This document shows positions 9,201-16,719 of a DNA stretch of 64,000 nt, in pieces (the stretch's first letter is position 1; every line of letters starts with the position of its first letter). The notes under the pieces are model-generated. The model ran no database searches and had not been told where the DNA came from. It saw only the letters and a program-made list of their open reading frames with translations. A program made the position numbers and the translations under genes. The stretch comes from Actinomycetospora chibensis. Lineage in GTDB: Bacteria > Actinomycetota > Actinomycetes > Mycobacteriales > Pseudonocardiaceae. The DNA is taken from contig NZ_JAQZAM010000009.1 in NCBI RefSeq assembly GCF_028737215.1, forward strand, positions 204,761 to 268,760, read 5' to 3'.

Positions 9201-9467
9201 TCAGGAGAGCAGGAGGATCCCGGCCAGCACGACGGGCACGACCACCACGTAGCCGTCGAACAGCCGCCGCAGGATCGCCGGGGCGTCGCGCAGCTCCATG
9301 AAGTGGCGGCCGACGAGCCACACCTTGACGAAAGCGAGGACGAGCACCGCGACGATCGCGGCCGCCCCGGCGCCGAGTCCCAGGTGGATCGCCACCGACA
9401 CCGCCGTAGCGATGATCAGGGCCGCCCAGACGGTGACGAGGGTTCGCGTTGGGTCCATGTCCGTCAT
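9201..9467 (-). CDS. cytochrome c oxidase subunit IV family protein
   Basis: An 88-residue membrane protein with three predicted helices (about residues 9-28, 32-52 and 68-87). The central FVKVWLVGRHFMELRDAP is the hallmark of the prokaryotic COX4/CyoD-like family, an accessory subunit of haem-copper oxidases. The ATG overlaps the stop of the subunit III gene (ATGA, 9464-9467). No catalytic subunit I or II gene is present in the window. The gene converges on the acyl-CoA synthetase with a 4-base gap. Confidence 0.8.
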   Translation of the reverse strand: MTDMDPTRTLVTVWAALIIATAVSVAIHLGLGAGAAAIVAVLVLAFVKVWLVGRHFMELRDAPAILRRLFDGYVVVVPVVLAGILLLS

Positions 9468-10063
9468 CCCAGCGTGTAGAGGAGGCCGAAGAGCACGAGC
9501 CAGAGCAGGTCGACCATGTGCCAGTAGCCGGCCCCGCTCTCGACGAGGCCCATCTCGTGGCGTGTGGGCGCCGTGCGCCGCACGATCCGGAGCACGCCCG
9601 CGAGCACACCGAGCCCGATCACCACGTGCAGCAGGTGCAGCCCGGTGAAGCAGAAGTAGTAGAGGAAGAAGTCGCTCGAGCGCGCGGTGTGCCCGGCGGC
9701 GACGAGGTCGGTGTACTCGACGGCCTTGACGGCGACGAACACCACCGCGCCCGCCATGGTCGCGAGAACCAGCGACGCGGCCCGCCGCGGGCGGCCCGCC
9801 CGGGCGGCGTGGACGGCCAGCGCCATCGTCAGCGAGCTCGTCACGAGGACGACGGTGTTCACCACGCCCAGCCAGAGGTGCAGCACGTCCTGGGCGACGG
9901 CGTAGCCCGCGGGGTCCTGGGCGTGCACGAGCGCGAGGACGGCGAAGCAGACGGCGAACACGACCATGTCGCCGAGCACGAAGATCCAGATGCCGGCCTC
10001 GCCGGGCATGTGCTCCCCGTCGTCGGCGATGACCCGGTCGGGCTCCGTCCGCACCCCGGTCAC
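9464..10063 (-). CDS. cytochrome c oxidase subunit III family protein (NorE/CyoC-like)
   Basis: A 199-residue, five-helix membrane protein. It has the family features GEAGIWIFVLGDMVVF in helix 1, FTGLHLLHVVIG, and GYWHMVDLLWLVLF at the end, including the conserved Glu and His residues. It begins at GTG 10063, overlapping the preceding stop (GTGA), and overlaps the COX4 start at its own end, so the three membrane genes are translated as a coupled set. Subunit III-like proteins without a neighbouring subunit I occur near nitric oxide reductases (NorE) and alkane or steroid genes; which applies here is not clear. Confidence 0.85.
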   Translation of the reverse strand: MTGVRTEPDRVIADDGEHMPGEAGIWIFVLGDMVVFAVCFAVLALVHAQDPAGYAVAQDVLHLWLGVVNTVVLVTSSLTMALAVHAARAGRPRRAASLVLATMAGAVVFVAVKAVEYTDLVAAGHTARSSDFFLYYFCFTGLHLLHVVIGLGVLAGVLRIVRRTAPTRHEMGLVESGAGYWHMVDLLWLVLFGLLYTLG

Positions 10064-10824
10064 GCGGCCTCCGCGCGCAGCCGGGCCCGCAGCACCGTGA
10101 ACATGACGAGGAACCAGCCCCCGAACACCGTGGCCACCACCCAGAAGACGAGCAGGCCGTTCCACGCGAAGGCGCCGCCGTGGAAGAAGATCAGCAGCAG
10201 GCCGGGGAGCGTCAGGAAGGCGGTCCAGAGGTTGTAGAAGCCGAGCCAGCGCGGGAGCCGCGGCCGGTCCGGGTCCTGCATCAGCACGGCCACCCCAATG
10301 GCGACGGCCTGGACGAGGAACGGGACCAGGTTGCCGATGAAGGGGATGAAGGCCATGTCGTGGAGCGCCTGGGTGATCTCGGGATCGCGCCCGGGCCGGT
10401 AGGCGGCGGCCATCCAGACGATCGCCGGGGCCGATACGGCAGCGACCCCGAGCGTCCCGCCCATCACCTGGAGGAGCGCCAACGGACGCGCCCCCGGAAT
10501 CCTGCGGAGCTGGTGGTGGATCGCGGCGACGAGCCCCGCGGACACCCCGCCGCCGAGGAAGACCACGATGAACCCGAGCCGCTTGAGGTCGGGGTTCTGG
10601 GCGTACATCGCCGCCACCTCGGCCGCCGTCATCCCCGGTGCGGGCGGGGGCACCCAGCCTGCGAGCAGGAGGCCCCCGAAGAGCAGGACGACGAACAGCG
10701 GCGCGCTCCACACACACCACTGCTGCACGCGGAGCTCGGTGAGCCCGCGCGGCCCGGCGGAGTCGGGGACGGTGTCGACCGTCGCGTCGGCCGTGGTCGC
10801 GGCTCGCACCCTGAGATCGGTCAT
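10060..10824 (-). CDS. hypothetical seven-helix membrane protein
   Basis: A 254-residue protein with roughly six or seven hydrophobic segments after a polar N-terminus of about 45 residues. Histidines lie at membrane edges (AIHHQLRR, ALHDMAF, FFHGGAF) but no haem-copper motif is evident, and I do not recognise the family. Its stop overlaps the subunit III start (GTGA) and its ATG lies just past the end of the upstream SDR (2-base gap), so it belongs to the ECH, MaoC, SDR operon. The context suggests a membrane redox partner, by inference only. Confidence 0.75.
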   Translation of the reverse strand: MTDLRVRAATTADATVDTVPDSAGPRGLTELRVQQWCVWSAPLFVVLLFGGLLLAGWVPPPAPGMTAAEVAAMYAQNPDLKRLGFIVVFLGGGVSAGLVAAIHHQLRRIPGARPLALLQVMGGTLGVAAVSAPAIVWMAAAYRPGRDPEITQALHDMAFIPFIGNLVPFLVQAVAIGVAVLMQDPDRPRLPRWLGFYNLWTAFLTLPGLLLIFFHGGAFAWNGLLVFWVVATVFGGWFLVMFTVLRARLRAEAA

Positions 10825-10826
10825 CG

Positions 10827-11690
10827 TCAGCCCACCGGGTTGACGCCCGGCACGGCACCGGACAGGTCGGTGATCTCGGACCAGCGGTCCGTGACCTGCT
10901 GGAGGGTGGGCACCTCGGCGAACGTGACACCCTTCGTCATGAACTGCTTGACCTGGTGCACCTGGCCGCCGCCGACGACGACGACCGACCCCGAGTCGGT
11001 GCACTCGTCGGAGAGCAGGTGGCCGACGACCGGCGCGACCTGGGCGGGGCTGAGCTTCTCGAGCACCTCCGGCGGCGCGACGTCGGCCGTCATCCGCGTG
11101 GCGGCCATCGGCGCGATCGCGTTGGCCAGGATCCCGTACTTCGTGCCCTCGATGGCCAGCGTGTGGATCAACCCGATCATCCCGCCCTTCGCGGCGCCGT
11201 AGTTGGACTGCCCGAAGTTCCCGTAGATGCCCGAGGTCGAGCCGGCGACGACGACACGCCCGTGGCGCTGCTCGCGGAAGTGCGGCCAGGCGGCCCGCAC
11301 CACGTGGTAGGTGCCGTAGAGGTGGACCTTGAGCACCGCATCCCACGCCTCGGCGGTCATCTTGTGGAAGGCGCCGTCGCGCAGGATGCCCGCGTTGGCC
11401 ACGACGCCGTCGACCCGGCCGTAGGCGTCGAGGGCGGCCTGCACCACCGCGGCGCCGCCGGCCTCGTCGGCGACGCTGTCGTACGACGGCACCGCCTCGC
11501 CGCCCGCCGCCCGGATCTCGTCGACCACCGCGTCCGCCGCGGTGGTGGCGGAGCCGCTGCCGTCCCGGGCGCCGCCGAGGTCGTTGACCACGACCTTCGC
11601 TCCGGACCCCGCCAACAGCAGCGCGTACTCCCGGCCCAGTCCACCTCCGGCGCCCGTCACGACGACGACGCGGCCCTCGACTCCCGACAC
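10827..11690 (-). CDS. SDR, Hsd4A-like (3R)-hydroxyacyl-CoA dehydrogenase
   Basis: A 287-residue SDR with VVTGAGGGLGREYALLLA, VVNDLGGARDG, N-A-G-I-L-R-D, the catalytic segment STSGIYGNFGQSNYGAAK (Ser and YxxxK) and a C-terminal extension. The pattern matches the dehydrogenase domain of peroxisomal multifunctional enzyme 2 and actinobacterial Hsd4A, which oxidise (3R)-hydroxyacyl-CoA. It is paired with a MaoC (R)-hydratase gene directly upstream, giving two consecutive beta-oxidation steps. GTG 11690 was chosen because GGAG lies six bases upstream. Confidence 0.88.
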   Translation of the reverse strand: MSGVEGRVVVVTGAGGGLGREYALLLAGSGAKVVVNDLGGARDGSGSATTAADAVVDEIRAAGGEAVPSYDSVADEAGGAAVVQAALDAYGRVDGVVANAGILRDGAFHKMTAEAWDAVLKVHLYGTYHVVRAAWPHFREQRHGRVVVAGSTSGIYGNFGQSNYGAAKGGMIGLIHTLAIEGTKYGILANAIAPMAATRMTADVAPPEVLEKLSPAQVAPVVGHLLSDECTDSGSVVVVGGGQVHQVKQFMTKGVTFAEVPTLQQVTDRWSEITDLSGAVPGVNPVG

Positions 11691-11731
11691 GACGATCTCC
11701 CTCCTCGATGACTGGTGAACGGCGTCTTCCT

Positions 11732-12184
11732 CTACAGGAAGAAGCGGCCGATGCTCTCGACGACACAGGCCGGCTTGGCCGAGCCCTCGATCTCGATCGT
11801 CGTCGCGAAGACGACCTGGACGGCCCCGTCCAACGGCGTGACCTCTTTCAGGATCGAGACGCCGCGGACCTTCGACCCCACGAGGACAGGGGCGGGCATC
11901 CGGACCTTGTTGAGCCCGTAGTTCACCGCCATCCGGACGCCCTCGACGGTGTAGAGCGAGTTCAGTAGCTCGGGGAGCATCGTCAGCGTCAGGAAGCCGT
12001 GCGCGATGGTGGCGCCGAAGGGACCCTCGGCCGCCCGGGCGGGGTCGACGTGGATCCACTGGTGGTCGTTGGTCGCGTCGGCGAACCGGTCGATCCGGTC
12101 CTGGTCGACCTCGATCCAGTCGGTGGGCCCGAGCTCCTCGCCCACCGAGGCGAGGAGGTCGTCGGTACCGGTGAACGTGCGCAT
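11732..12184 (-). CDS. MaoC-like (R)-specific enoyl-CoA hydratase
   Basis: A 150-residue single hot-dog protein. The catalytic block reads FADATNDHQWIHVDPARA followed by FGATIAHGFLTL, with the Asp/His dyad of the R-hydratase 2 family. It hydrates trans-2-enoyl-CoA to the (3R)-hydroxy form, which the downstream Hsd4A-like SDR can oxidise. It lies 22 bases after the ECH gene and 41 bases before the SDR in the same operon. Confidence 0.92.
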   Translation of the reverse strand: MRTFTGTDDLLASVGEELGPTDWIEVDQDRIDRFADATNDHQWIHVDPARAAEGPFGATIAHGFLTLTMLPELLNSLYTVEGVRMAVNYGLNKVRMPAPVLVGSKVRGVSILKEVTPLDGAVQVVFATTIEIEGSAKPACVVESIGRFFL

Positions 12185-12206
12185 CTGGTCCTCCCGGGTC
12201 GGGCTG

Positions 12207-12998
12207 TCAGGAACGGGGGCGGGCGCGGAACGCCTCGATGCCGGTGGCGGCGCCGTCGCTCCCGAGGTGGTCGATGACGCCGTCGCGCTCCGCCGCGAGT
12301 CCCTCGGAGAGCGGGCGCTCGAGGTGGTCGAGCACGAGCCGCTTGGTGCGGGCGACGGCCCGCGGGTCCTTCTCGGCGAGGCCGGCCACGACGCGCTCGA
12401 CGGTCGCGTCGAACTCGTCGGCGGGGGCCGCCCGGTAGGCCAGTCCCCACGCGACGGCGTCGGCCCCGGAGAGCCGGTCGCCGGTGAGGATGTGCGCGAG
12501 GGCGCGCTGCCGGCCGACGAGCCTCGGCAGGCGCTGGCTGGAGCCGCCGCCGGGCACCTGGCCGAAGTTGAGGTGGTTGTCGGCGATCGTGGCGTCGTCG
12601 CGGACCACGACGACGTCGCAGGACTGCATGAGCTCGAACCCGCCCGCCAGTGCGTAGCCCTCGACGGCGGCGACCACCGGTACCGGCAGCTCGGCGATGA
12701 CGGAGCAGGCCGCGCCGAAGTTCTCGAACAGCGGGCGCAGGGCCTCCGGGCCGTCGGCCCGCAGTCGTTGGACCTCCTCGAAATCCCCGCCGGCCGAGAA
12801 GTGACCGCCGACGCCACGGATGACGATCACTCGGGTGACCTCGGCGAGGGCGACGAGGTGGTCGTGCAGCGCCCGCCCGAGGGCGACCGTGACGGCGTTG
12901 CGCGCCTGCGGGCGGTTGAGGCGGATCCGGCCGACGGCCCCGTCCACCTCGGCAAGGACGGGCTCCTCGTCGGAAACCGCACCGTGCTCCGTCGTCAT
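12207..12998 (-). CDS. enoyl-CoA hydratase/isomerase family protein
   Basis: A 263-residue crotonase-fold protein with RIRLNRPQARNAV, HFSAGGDFEEV and EGYALAGGFEL (oxyanion hole). The catalytic region reads NFGQVPGGGSSQRLPR, so the two classic hydratase glutamates are not both present; isomerase or another crotonase activity is possible. It is the first gene of an operon continuing with MaoC, SDR and three membrane proteins. The ATG at 12998 touches the operator at 12998-13013. Confidence 0.9.
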   Translation of the reverse strand: MTTEHGAVSDEEPVLAEVDGAVGRIRLNRPQARNAVTVALGRALHDHLVALAEVTRVIVIRGVGGHFSAGGDFEEVQRLRADGPEALRPLFENFGAACSVIAELPVPVVAAVEGYALAGGFELMQSCDVVVVRDDATIADNHLNFGQVPGGGSSQRLPRLVGRQRALAHILTGDRLSGADAVAWGLAYRAAPADEFDATVERVVAGLAEKDPRAVARTKRLVLDHLERPLSEGLAAERDGVIDHLGSDGAATGIEAFRARPRS

Positions 12999-13013
12999 TT
13001 AACGGAGGTTAGA
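12998..13013. promoter_or_regulatory. palindromic operator, site 3
   Basis: TTTAACG-GA-GGTTAGA lies at the very start of the ECH gene in the divergent gap to the TetR at 13066. Its position over the start codon would allow repression of a leaderless or very short transcript. Confidence 0.6.
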
Positions 13014-13053
13014 AGATGGCCGCGACACGGTCAACGCAGGGTGTGTCGGCCGC

Positions 13054-13059
13054 TACGCT
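13054..13059 (+). promoter_or_regulatory. -10 box for TetR at 13066
   Basis: TACGCT ends six bases before GTG 13066. A TANNNT box at this distance implies leaderless transcription and supports the chosen start. Confidence 0.45.
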
Positions 13060-13065
13060 GCGGAC

Positions 13066-13791
13066 GTGGCGTCGGTGACCAGGAGGAGCCAGGGCGCGCG
13101 GCCGCAGCGCCGCGAGGAGAACCTTCGCCGCCTGCTGCGCGCCGTCGAGGAGCTCCTCGCGGAGGGCACCAGCTTCACCGAGCTCTCCGTCGAACGCCTC
13201 GCCACCCGGGCGGGGGTCTCGCGCTCCACCTTCTACGTGCACTTCGCCGACAAGGGCTCCCTGCTGCGCGAGCTCACCGCCGACCTCGTCGAACGCCTCC
13301 TCGCCGCCGGTCGCGGCTGGTGGGGGCGCGACGCCCCCCGCTCGCACGCGGACATGCGCGAGCGGGCGGCCGTGATCGTCGAGACCTACCGTCCGCACGC
13401 CGAGCTGATGCGCGCCTTCACCGAGACCTCCGGGCACGACCCCGCGGTGCGCGAGGCGTTCCGGGAGCTCACGGGCCGTTACGTCGAGGAGCTCACCGAC
13501 CACATCGAGCGCGGCCAGCGCGCCGGCACGGTGCGCCGGGACCTCCCCGCTCGCGGCACCGCCGAGATGCTCACGTGGATGGCCGAGCGCGGCCTGGACC
13601 AGATGCTGCGCGGCGCGGACGACGAGGCCGCAGGGCGCACCGTCGACGCGTTCACGGCCATCGTCTGGAACGCGCTCTACCGGGACGCCAGGGACGACCG
13701 ACTCTCTGGACATACTGTCCAGACAGTGTGTCTTGACTCTGGATTCGAAACGCGGGACGGTAGCGGCGACAGTCCTGGGCCGTCGGAGTAG
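13066..13791 (+). CDS. TetR-family regulator of the Rieske operon (inferred)
   Basis: A 241-residue TetR with helix-turn-helix FTELSVERLATRAGVSRSTFYVHF and a C-terminal ligand domain. It is not closely related to the YYYF paralogues. The coding sequence extends through a palindromic pair at 13707-13726 and stops 11 bases before the Rieske oxygenase, so it likely shares a transcript with it. The C-terminal tail after LYRDARDDR is translated from operator-like DNA and is probably disordered. Role as local regulator of the oxygenase is inferred from position. Confidence 0.85.
   Translation: MASVTRRSQGARPQRREENLRRLLRAVEELLAEGTSFTELSVERLATRAGVSRSTFYVHFADKGSLLRELTADLVERLLAAGRGWWGRDAPRSHADMRERAAVIVETYRPHAELMRAFTETSGHDPAVREAFRELTGRYVEELTDHIERGQRAGTVRRDLPARGTAEMLTWMAERGLDQMLRGADDEAAGRTVDAFTAIVWNALYRDARDDRLSGHTVQTVCLDSGFETRDGSGDSPGPSE
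13707..13726. promoter_or_regulatory. interleaved palindromes upstream of Rieske oxygenase
   Basis: TGGACA-TAC-TGTCCA (13707-13721) overlaps CTGTC-CA-GACAG (13715-13726). Both are perfect. They lie inside the 3' end of the TetR gene, about 80 bases before the oxygenase start, and differ from the 16-base operator family. Probably the binding site of the 13066 TetR. Confidence 0.6.
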
Positions 13792-13802
13792 GGAGGCCGG
13801 TC

Positions 13803-15098
13803 ATGACCGCTGTCGGTGAAGCCCCGGAGCGGGCGCCCGGGGAGCGGGTTCGGAGCCTCGTGCGACCGGACCGTGTTCACGGGTCGCTGTACACGGATCC
13901 GACGATCTTCGCGCAGGAGCTCGAGCACATCTGGTACACGACGTGGGTCTACGTCGGCCACGTCTCGGAGATCCCGCAGCCCAAGGACTACGTCCGCAAG
14001 AGCATCGGGCCGCAGCAGGTGATCATGACGCGCGACCGGGAGGGCGAGGTCCACCTCGTCCTCAACCGCTGCGCGCACCGCGGGAACCTCGTCTGCGAGG
14101 CACCGAGCGGCAACTCGGGCTCGTTCCGCTGCCCCTACCACGGGTGGACCTTCAGCAACACCGGCGAACTCCTCGGCGCCCCCTTCAACAAGGGCTACGG
14201 CGGCAAGGAGGGGCTGAAGGAGCTCGGGAACCTCGCCCGCGTACCGCGGGTGGCCATCCACCGGGGTTTCGTGTTCGGCAGTCTCGCGGAGGACGGCCCG
14301 AGCCTCGCCGAGCACCTCGGTCCGGCCGCCGACCGCCTCGACCAGCTCGCCCGACTCTCCCCCGAGGGCGAGGTCGAGCTCACCGCGGGCTTCGTGCAGC
14401 ACGAGGTGAACGCCAACTGGAAGATGCTCGTCGAGAACGAGACCGACGGCTACCACCCCCAGTTCGTGCATTCGTCGATCTTCTCGATCTCCGGCAGCAG
14501 CATCGGCGACCTTTACAGCGACAAGTCCACCGCCGTCACCCGCGCCCTCGGCGGCGGCCACTCGGAGAACGACCTCAGCCCCGAGTTCCGGCGTCTCGGA
14601 GTGCCGATGGGCTGGGCGGGCACGCTCGAGTCGAAGATCCCCGACTACGTCGCGAGCATGCGCGAGACCTACGGCCCGCAGACCGGCGACGAGATCATGA
14701 TCAATGGCTCGCCCCACATCATGATCTTCCCGAACCTGTTCGTCGCGGAGATCCAGCTCTTCCAGATCCAGCCACTCGCGGTCGACCGCACGATCCAGCA
14801 CGTCACCGCGATCCAGTTCAAGGGCGCCCCCGACCTCAACCGCCGCCTCGTCACGCAGTGCGTGGGGTCGGTCGGGCCCGCGGGCATGCTGCTCGCCGAC
14901 GACGCGGAGATGTACGAGCGCAACCAGCGCGGCGTCGCGCAGCTCCAGCCGGAGTGGCTCGACCTGCGCCGGGGCCTGCACCGCGAGAGCACCGACGACG
15001 ACGGCTTCACCATCGGCACCGCCACCGACGAGATCTCGATGCGCTCCATGTGGAAGCACTACCTCACGCTGATGGCCCCCCAGGGAGGTGCGGCATGA
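13803..15098 (+). CDS. Rieske ring-hydroxylating oxygenase, alpha subunit
   Basis: A 431-residue large subunit of an aromatic-ring-hydroxylating oxygenase. The Rieske [2Fe-2S] ligands appear as CAHRG and CPYHGW, about residues 85-110. The mononuclear iron site reads NETDGYHPQFVH, giving the two histidines and nearby acid expected. The ATG has a GGGAGG ahead of it. The beta subunit gene overlaps the stop (ATGA, 15095-15098). No dedicated ferredoxin or reductase gene lies beside it. The presence of a beta subunit argues against a KshA-type steroid hydroxylase, which is alpha-only. Substrate unknown. Confidence 0.93.
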   Translation: MTAVGEAPERAPGERVRSLVRPDRVHGSLYTDPTIFAQELEHIWYTTWVYVGHVSEIPQPKDYVRKSIGPQQVIMTRDREGEVHLVLNRCAHRGNLVCEAPSGNSGSFRCPYHGWTFSNTGELLGAPFNKGYGGKEGLKELGNLARVPRVAIHRGFVFGSLAEDGPSLAEHLGPAADRLDQLARLSPEGEVELTAGFVQHEVNANWKMLVENETDGYHPQFVHSSIFSISGSSIGDLYSDKSTAVTRALGGGHSENDLSPEFRRLGVPMGWAGTLESKIPDYVASMRETYGPQTGDEIMINGSPHIMIFPNLFVAEIQLFQIQPLAVDRTIQHVTAIQFKGAPDLNRRLVTQCVGSVGPAGMLLADDAEMYERNQRGVAQLQPEWLDLRRGLHRESTDDDGFTIGTATDEISMRSMWKHYLTLMAPQGGAA

Positions 15099-15637
15099 CC
15101 GCCGCTGCGCAGTCGGTCATCGACGGGACCCCCGCCCCCGTCGGGGAGAAGCCCGGCGCCGTGGACGGCCCGATCGGCCACCTCGAGGTCGAGCAGTTCC
15201 TCTACCGCGAGGCACGCCTCGCCGACACCCACGAGCTCGACGCGTGGGAGGCGCTCTGGACCGACGACGCGGTGTACCACGTGCCCGTCGACGACTCCTG
15301 GGACCCGCGAACCCACATGTCGATCATCTTCGACAACCGGGGCCGCATCGCGACGCGCATCAAGCAGCTGCACACCGGCCGGCGACACGCCCAGCGTCCA
15401 CCGTCGCGCCTGGTGCGGATCGTGTCCAACATCGAGATCGTGGGCACCGAGGGGACCGACACCGTGGTGTCGTCCGTGGTCCAGGTGATCGAGTCCCGCG
15501 AGCGCGACACGCGGACGTGGGCCGGGCGCGTGACCCACAAGTTGCGCCGTGTCGACGGCGGGCTGGCCATGGCGTACAAGAAGGTCGTGCTGGTCGACTC
15601 CGACCGCCCGCTCCTGTCGCTGTCGTTCCTCATCTGA
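15095..15637 (+). CDS. Rieske ring-hydroxylating oxygenase, beta subunit
   Basis: A 180-residue small subunit with the NTF2-like fold. The N-terminal part reads EVEQFLYREARLADTHELD, followed by WEALWTDDAVYHVP and a C-terminal region with VTHKLRR. It has a structural role in an alpha3beta3 oxygenase. It overlaps the alpha subunit by four bases, so equal expression is expected. Confidence 0.92.
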   Translation: MTAAAQSVIDGTPAPVGEKPGAVDGPIGHLEVEQFLYREARLADTHELDAWEALWTDDAVYHVPVDDSWDPRTHMSIIFDNRGRIATRIKQLHTGRRHAQRPPSRLVRIVSNIEIVGTEGTDTVVSSVVQVIESRERDTRTWAGRVTHKLRRVDGGLAMAYKKVVLVDSDRPLLSLSFLI

Positions 15638-15649
15638 AGGAGGGGAACC

Positions 15650-15931
15650 GTGTTCGAGGTGCCCGGGTCCGGAGAGTCGCCCGGCGTCGTGTCCAGTGAG
15701 TTCGCCGCCGTCTCGGTGTCGATCGACCACGACGGCAACAGCGCCCGGCTGCGCCTCGAGGACCTGCGCTCGGGGGCGGTCCGGTTCGTCGACGCCCTGG
15801 AGCTGGAGTCGATCGTCTGGGCACCCGAGGGGTGGTTCCGACGCCTGATGGACCCGTCCCTGCACCGGTGGCGCGACGCCGACGCGGGGCCCGGCATCGA
15901 GGCCGTCGGCCCGGAGCGACCGGGCCGCTGA
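15650..15931 (+). CDS. hypothetical 93-residue protein of the Rieske operon
   Basis: Begins at GTG 15650 with an AGGAGGGG ribosome site ending about four bases earlier, 12 bases after the beta subunit stop, so it is almost certainly part of the operon. It is acidic, without Cys pairs or membrane segments. The middle contains RLEDLRSGAVRFVDALELES followed by W-A-P-E-G-W-F-R-R. No family is recognised; an accessory role for the oxygenase is only positional inference. Confidence 0.7.
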   Translation: MFEVPGSGESPGVVSSEFAAVSVSIDHDGNSARLRLEDLRSGAVRFVDALELESIVWAPEGWFRRLMDPSLHRWRDADAGPGIEAVGPERPGR

Positions 15932-16023
15932 CCGGCTGTGACGGGGTCCGGGCGTGATCGATCGGACAAAGTCGACCGGCCGACCGTGATCGTCGACGTG
16001 CCCTCCGGGGCGTGACCGGCACG

Positions 16024-16029
16024 TACGAT
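16024..16029 (+). promoter_or_regulatory. -10 box for TetR at 16036
   Basis: TACGAT ends six bases before ATG 16036, the same layout as at 23845-23850. It suggests a leaderless transcript and decides the start. Confidence 0.5.
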
Positions 16030-16035
16030 GCCCCC

Positions 16036-16719
16036 ATGGCACGTCAGCGCTCCGGCCGGGGGGAGGCCTCCGGCACCGGTACGAAGTCCGCCCGCACCCG
16101 GGCCCGGATTCTCGACGCCGCGGCCCAGGTGCTCGACCAGAACGGCTACGCCGGCACCCGGCTCGCCGACATCGCCGACCTCGCCGCCGTCCAGGCGCCC
16201 GCGCTCTACTACTACTTCCCCTCGCGCGACGACCTCGTCGAGCACGTCGTGGTCGCCGGCCAACAGGTGACGATCGACCATGTCACGGCCCGCCTCGAGG
16301 CGCTGCCCGCCGACACCCCGCCGATGACCCGCATCGCGGAGGCGGTGGGAGCGCACCTCGAGGTGGTGCTCGCGCATTCCCACTATGCCTCGGCCACGAC
16401 GCGCAACGCCGACCAGCTCCCCGAGCACATCCGGGAGCACCTGGTGACCGGCCTGCAGACCTACATCGGGATCTGGCGGGGGCTGATCGACGCCGCAGCC
16501 GAGGCCGGCGAGCTCGCGCCGGACCTCGACCCCGGCGCCGCCCGCATGCTCGTGATGGGCGCGCTCAACTGGGCCTCGCAGTGGTTCGACCCCGCGAGCG
16601 GGCCGCTGGAGCCCCTCGTCGCCACCACGCAGCGGTTCGTGCTGCACGGCCTCGCCGGAGGCGGCCCCCGCCGCGCCCGCGGGGGCGGTCAGACGCCCGC
16701 GCTGGTCGACGCCAGGTAG
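16036..16719 (+). CDS. TetR-family regulator (paralogue 2 of 3)
   Basis: A 227-residue TetR. The helix-turn-helix reads NGYAGTRLADIADLAAVQAP followed by ALYYYFPSRDDLVEH, nearly identical to the proteins at 6769 and 23857. The ligand domain has LPEHIREHL and LGALNWASQWFDP-like ends. I take ATG 16036 rather than the upstream in-frame start at 16012 because a TACGAT promoter box lies between them. It converges on the acyl-CoA synthetase with no overlap of real genes beyond the final codons. Likely binds one or more of the 16-base palindromes. Confidence 0.9.
   Translation: MARQRSGRGEASGTGTKSARTRARILDAAAQVLDQNGYAGTRLADIADLAAVQAPALYYYFPSRDDLVEHVVVAGQQVTIDHVTARLEALPADTPPMTRIAEAVGAHLEVVLAHSHYASATTRNADQLPEHIREHLVTGLQTYIGIWRGLIDAAAEAGELAPDLDPGAARMLVMGALNWASQWFDPASGPLEPLVATTQRFVLHGLAGGGPRRARGGGQTPALVDAR

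Noticed and set aside
13803..15637. KshA/KshB-type steroid 9-alpha-hydroxylase
   Set aside because: The alpha subunit is paired with a beta subunit; KshA works without one, so a sterol-ring assignment is not supported.
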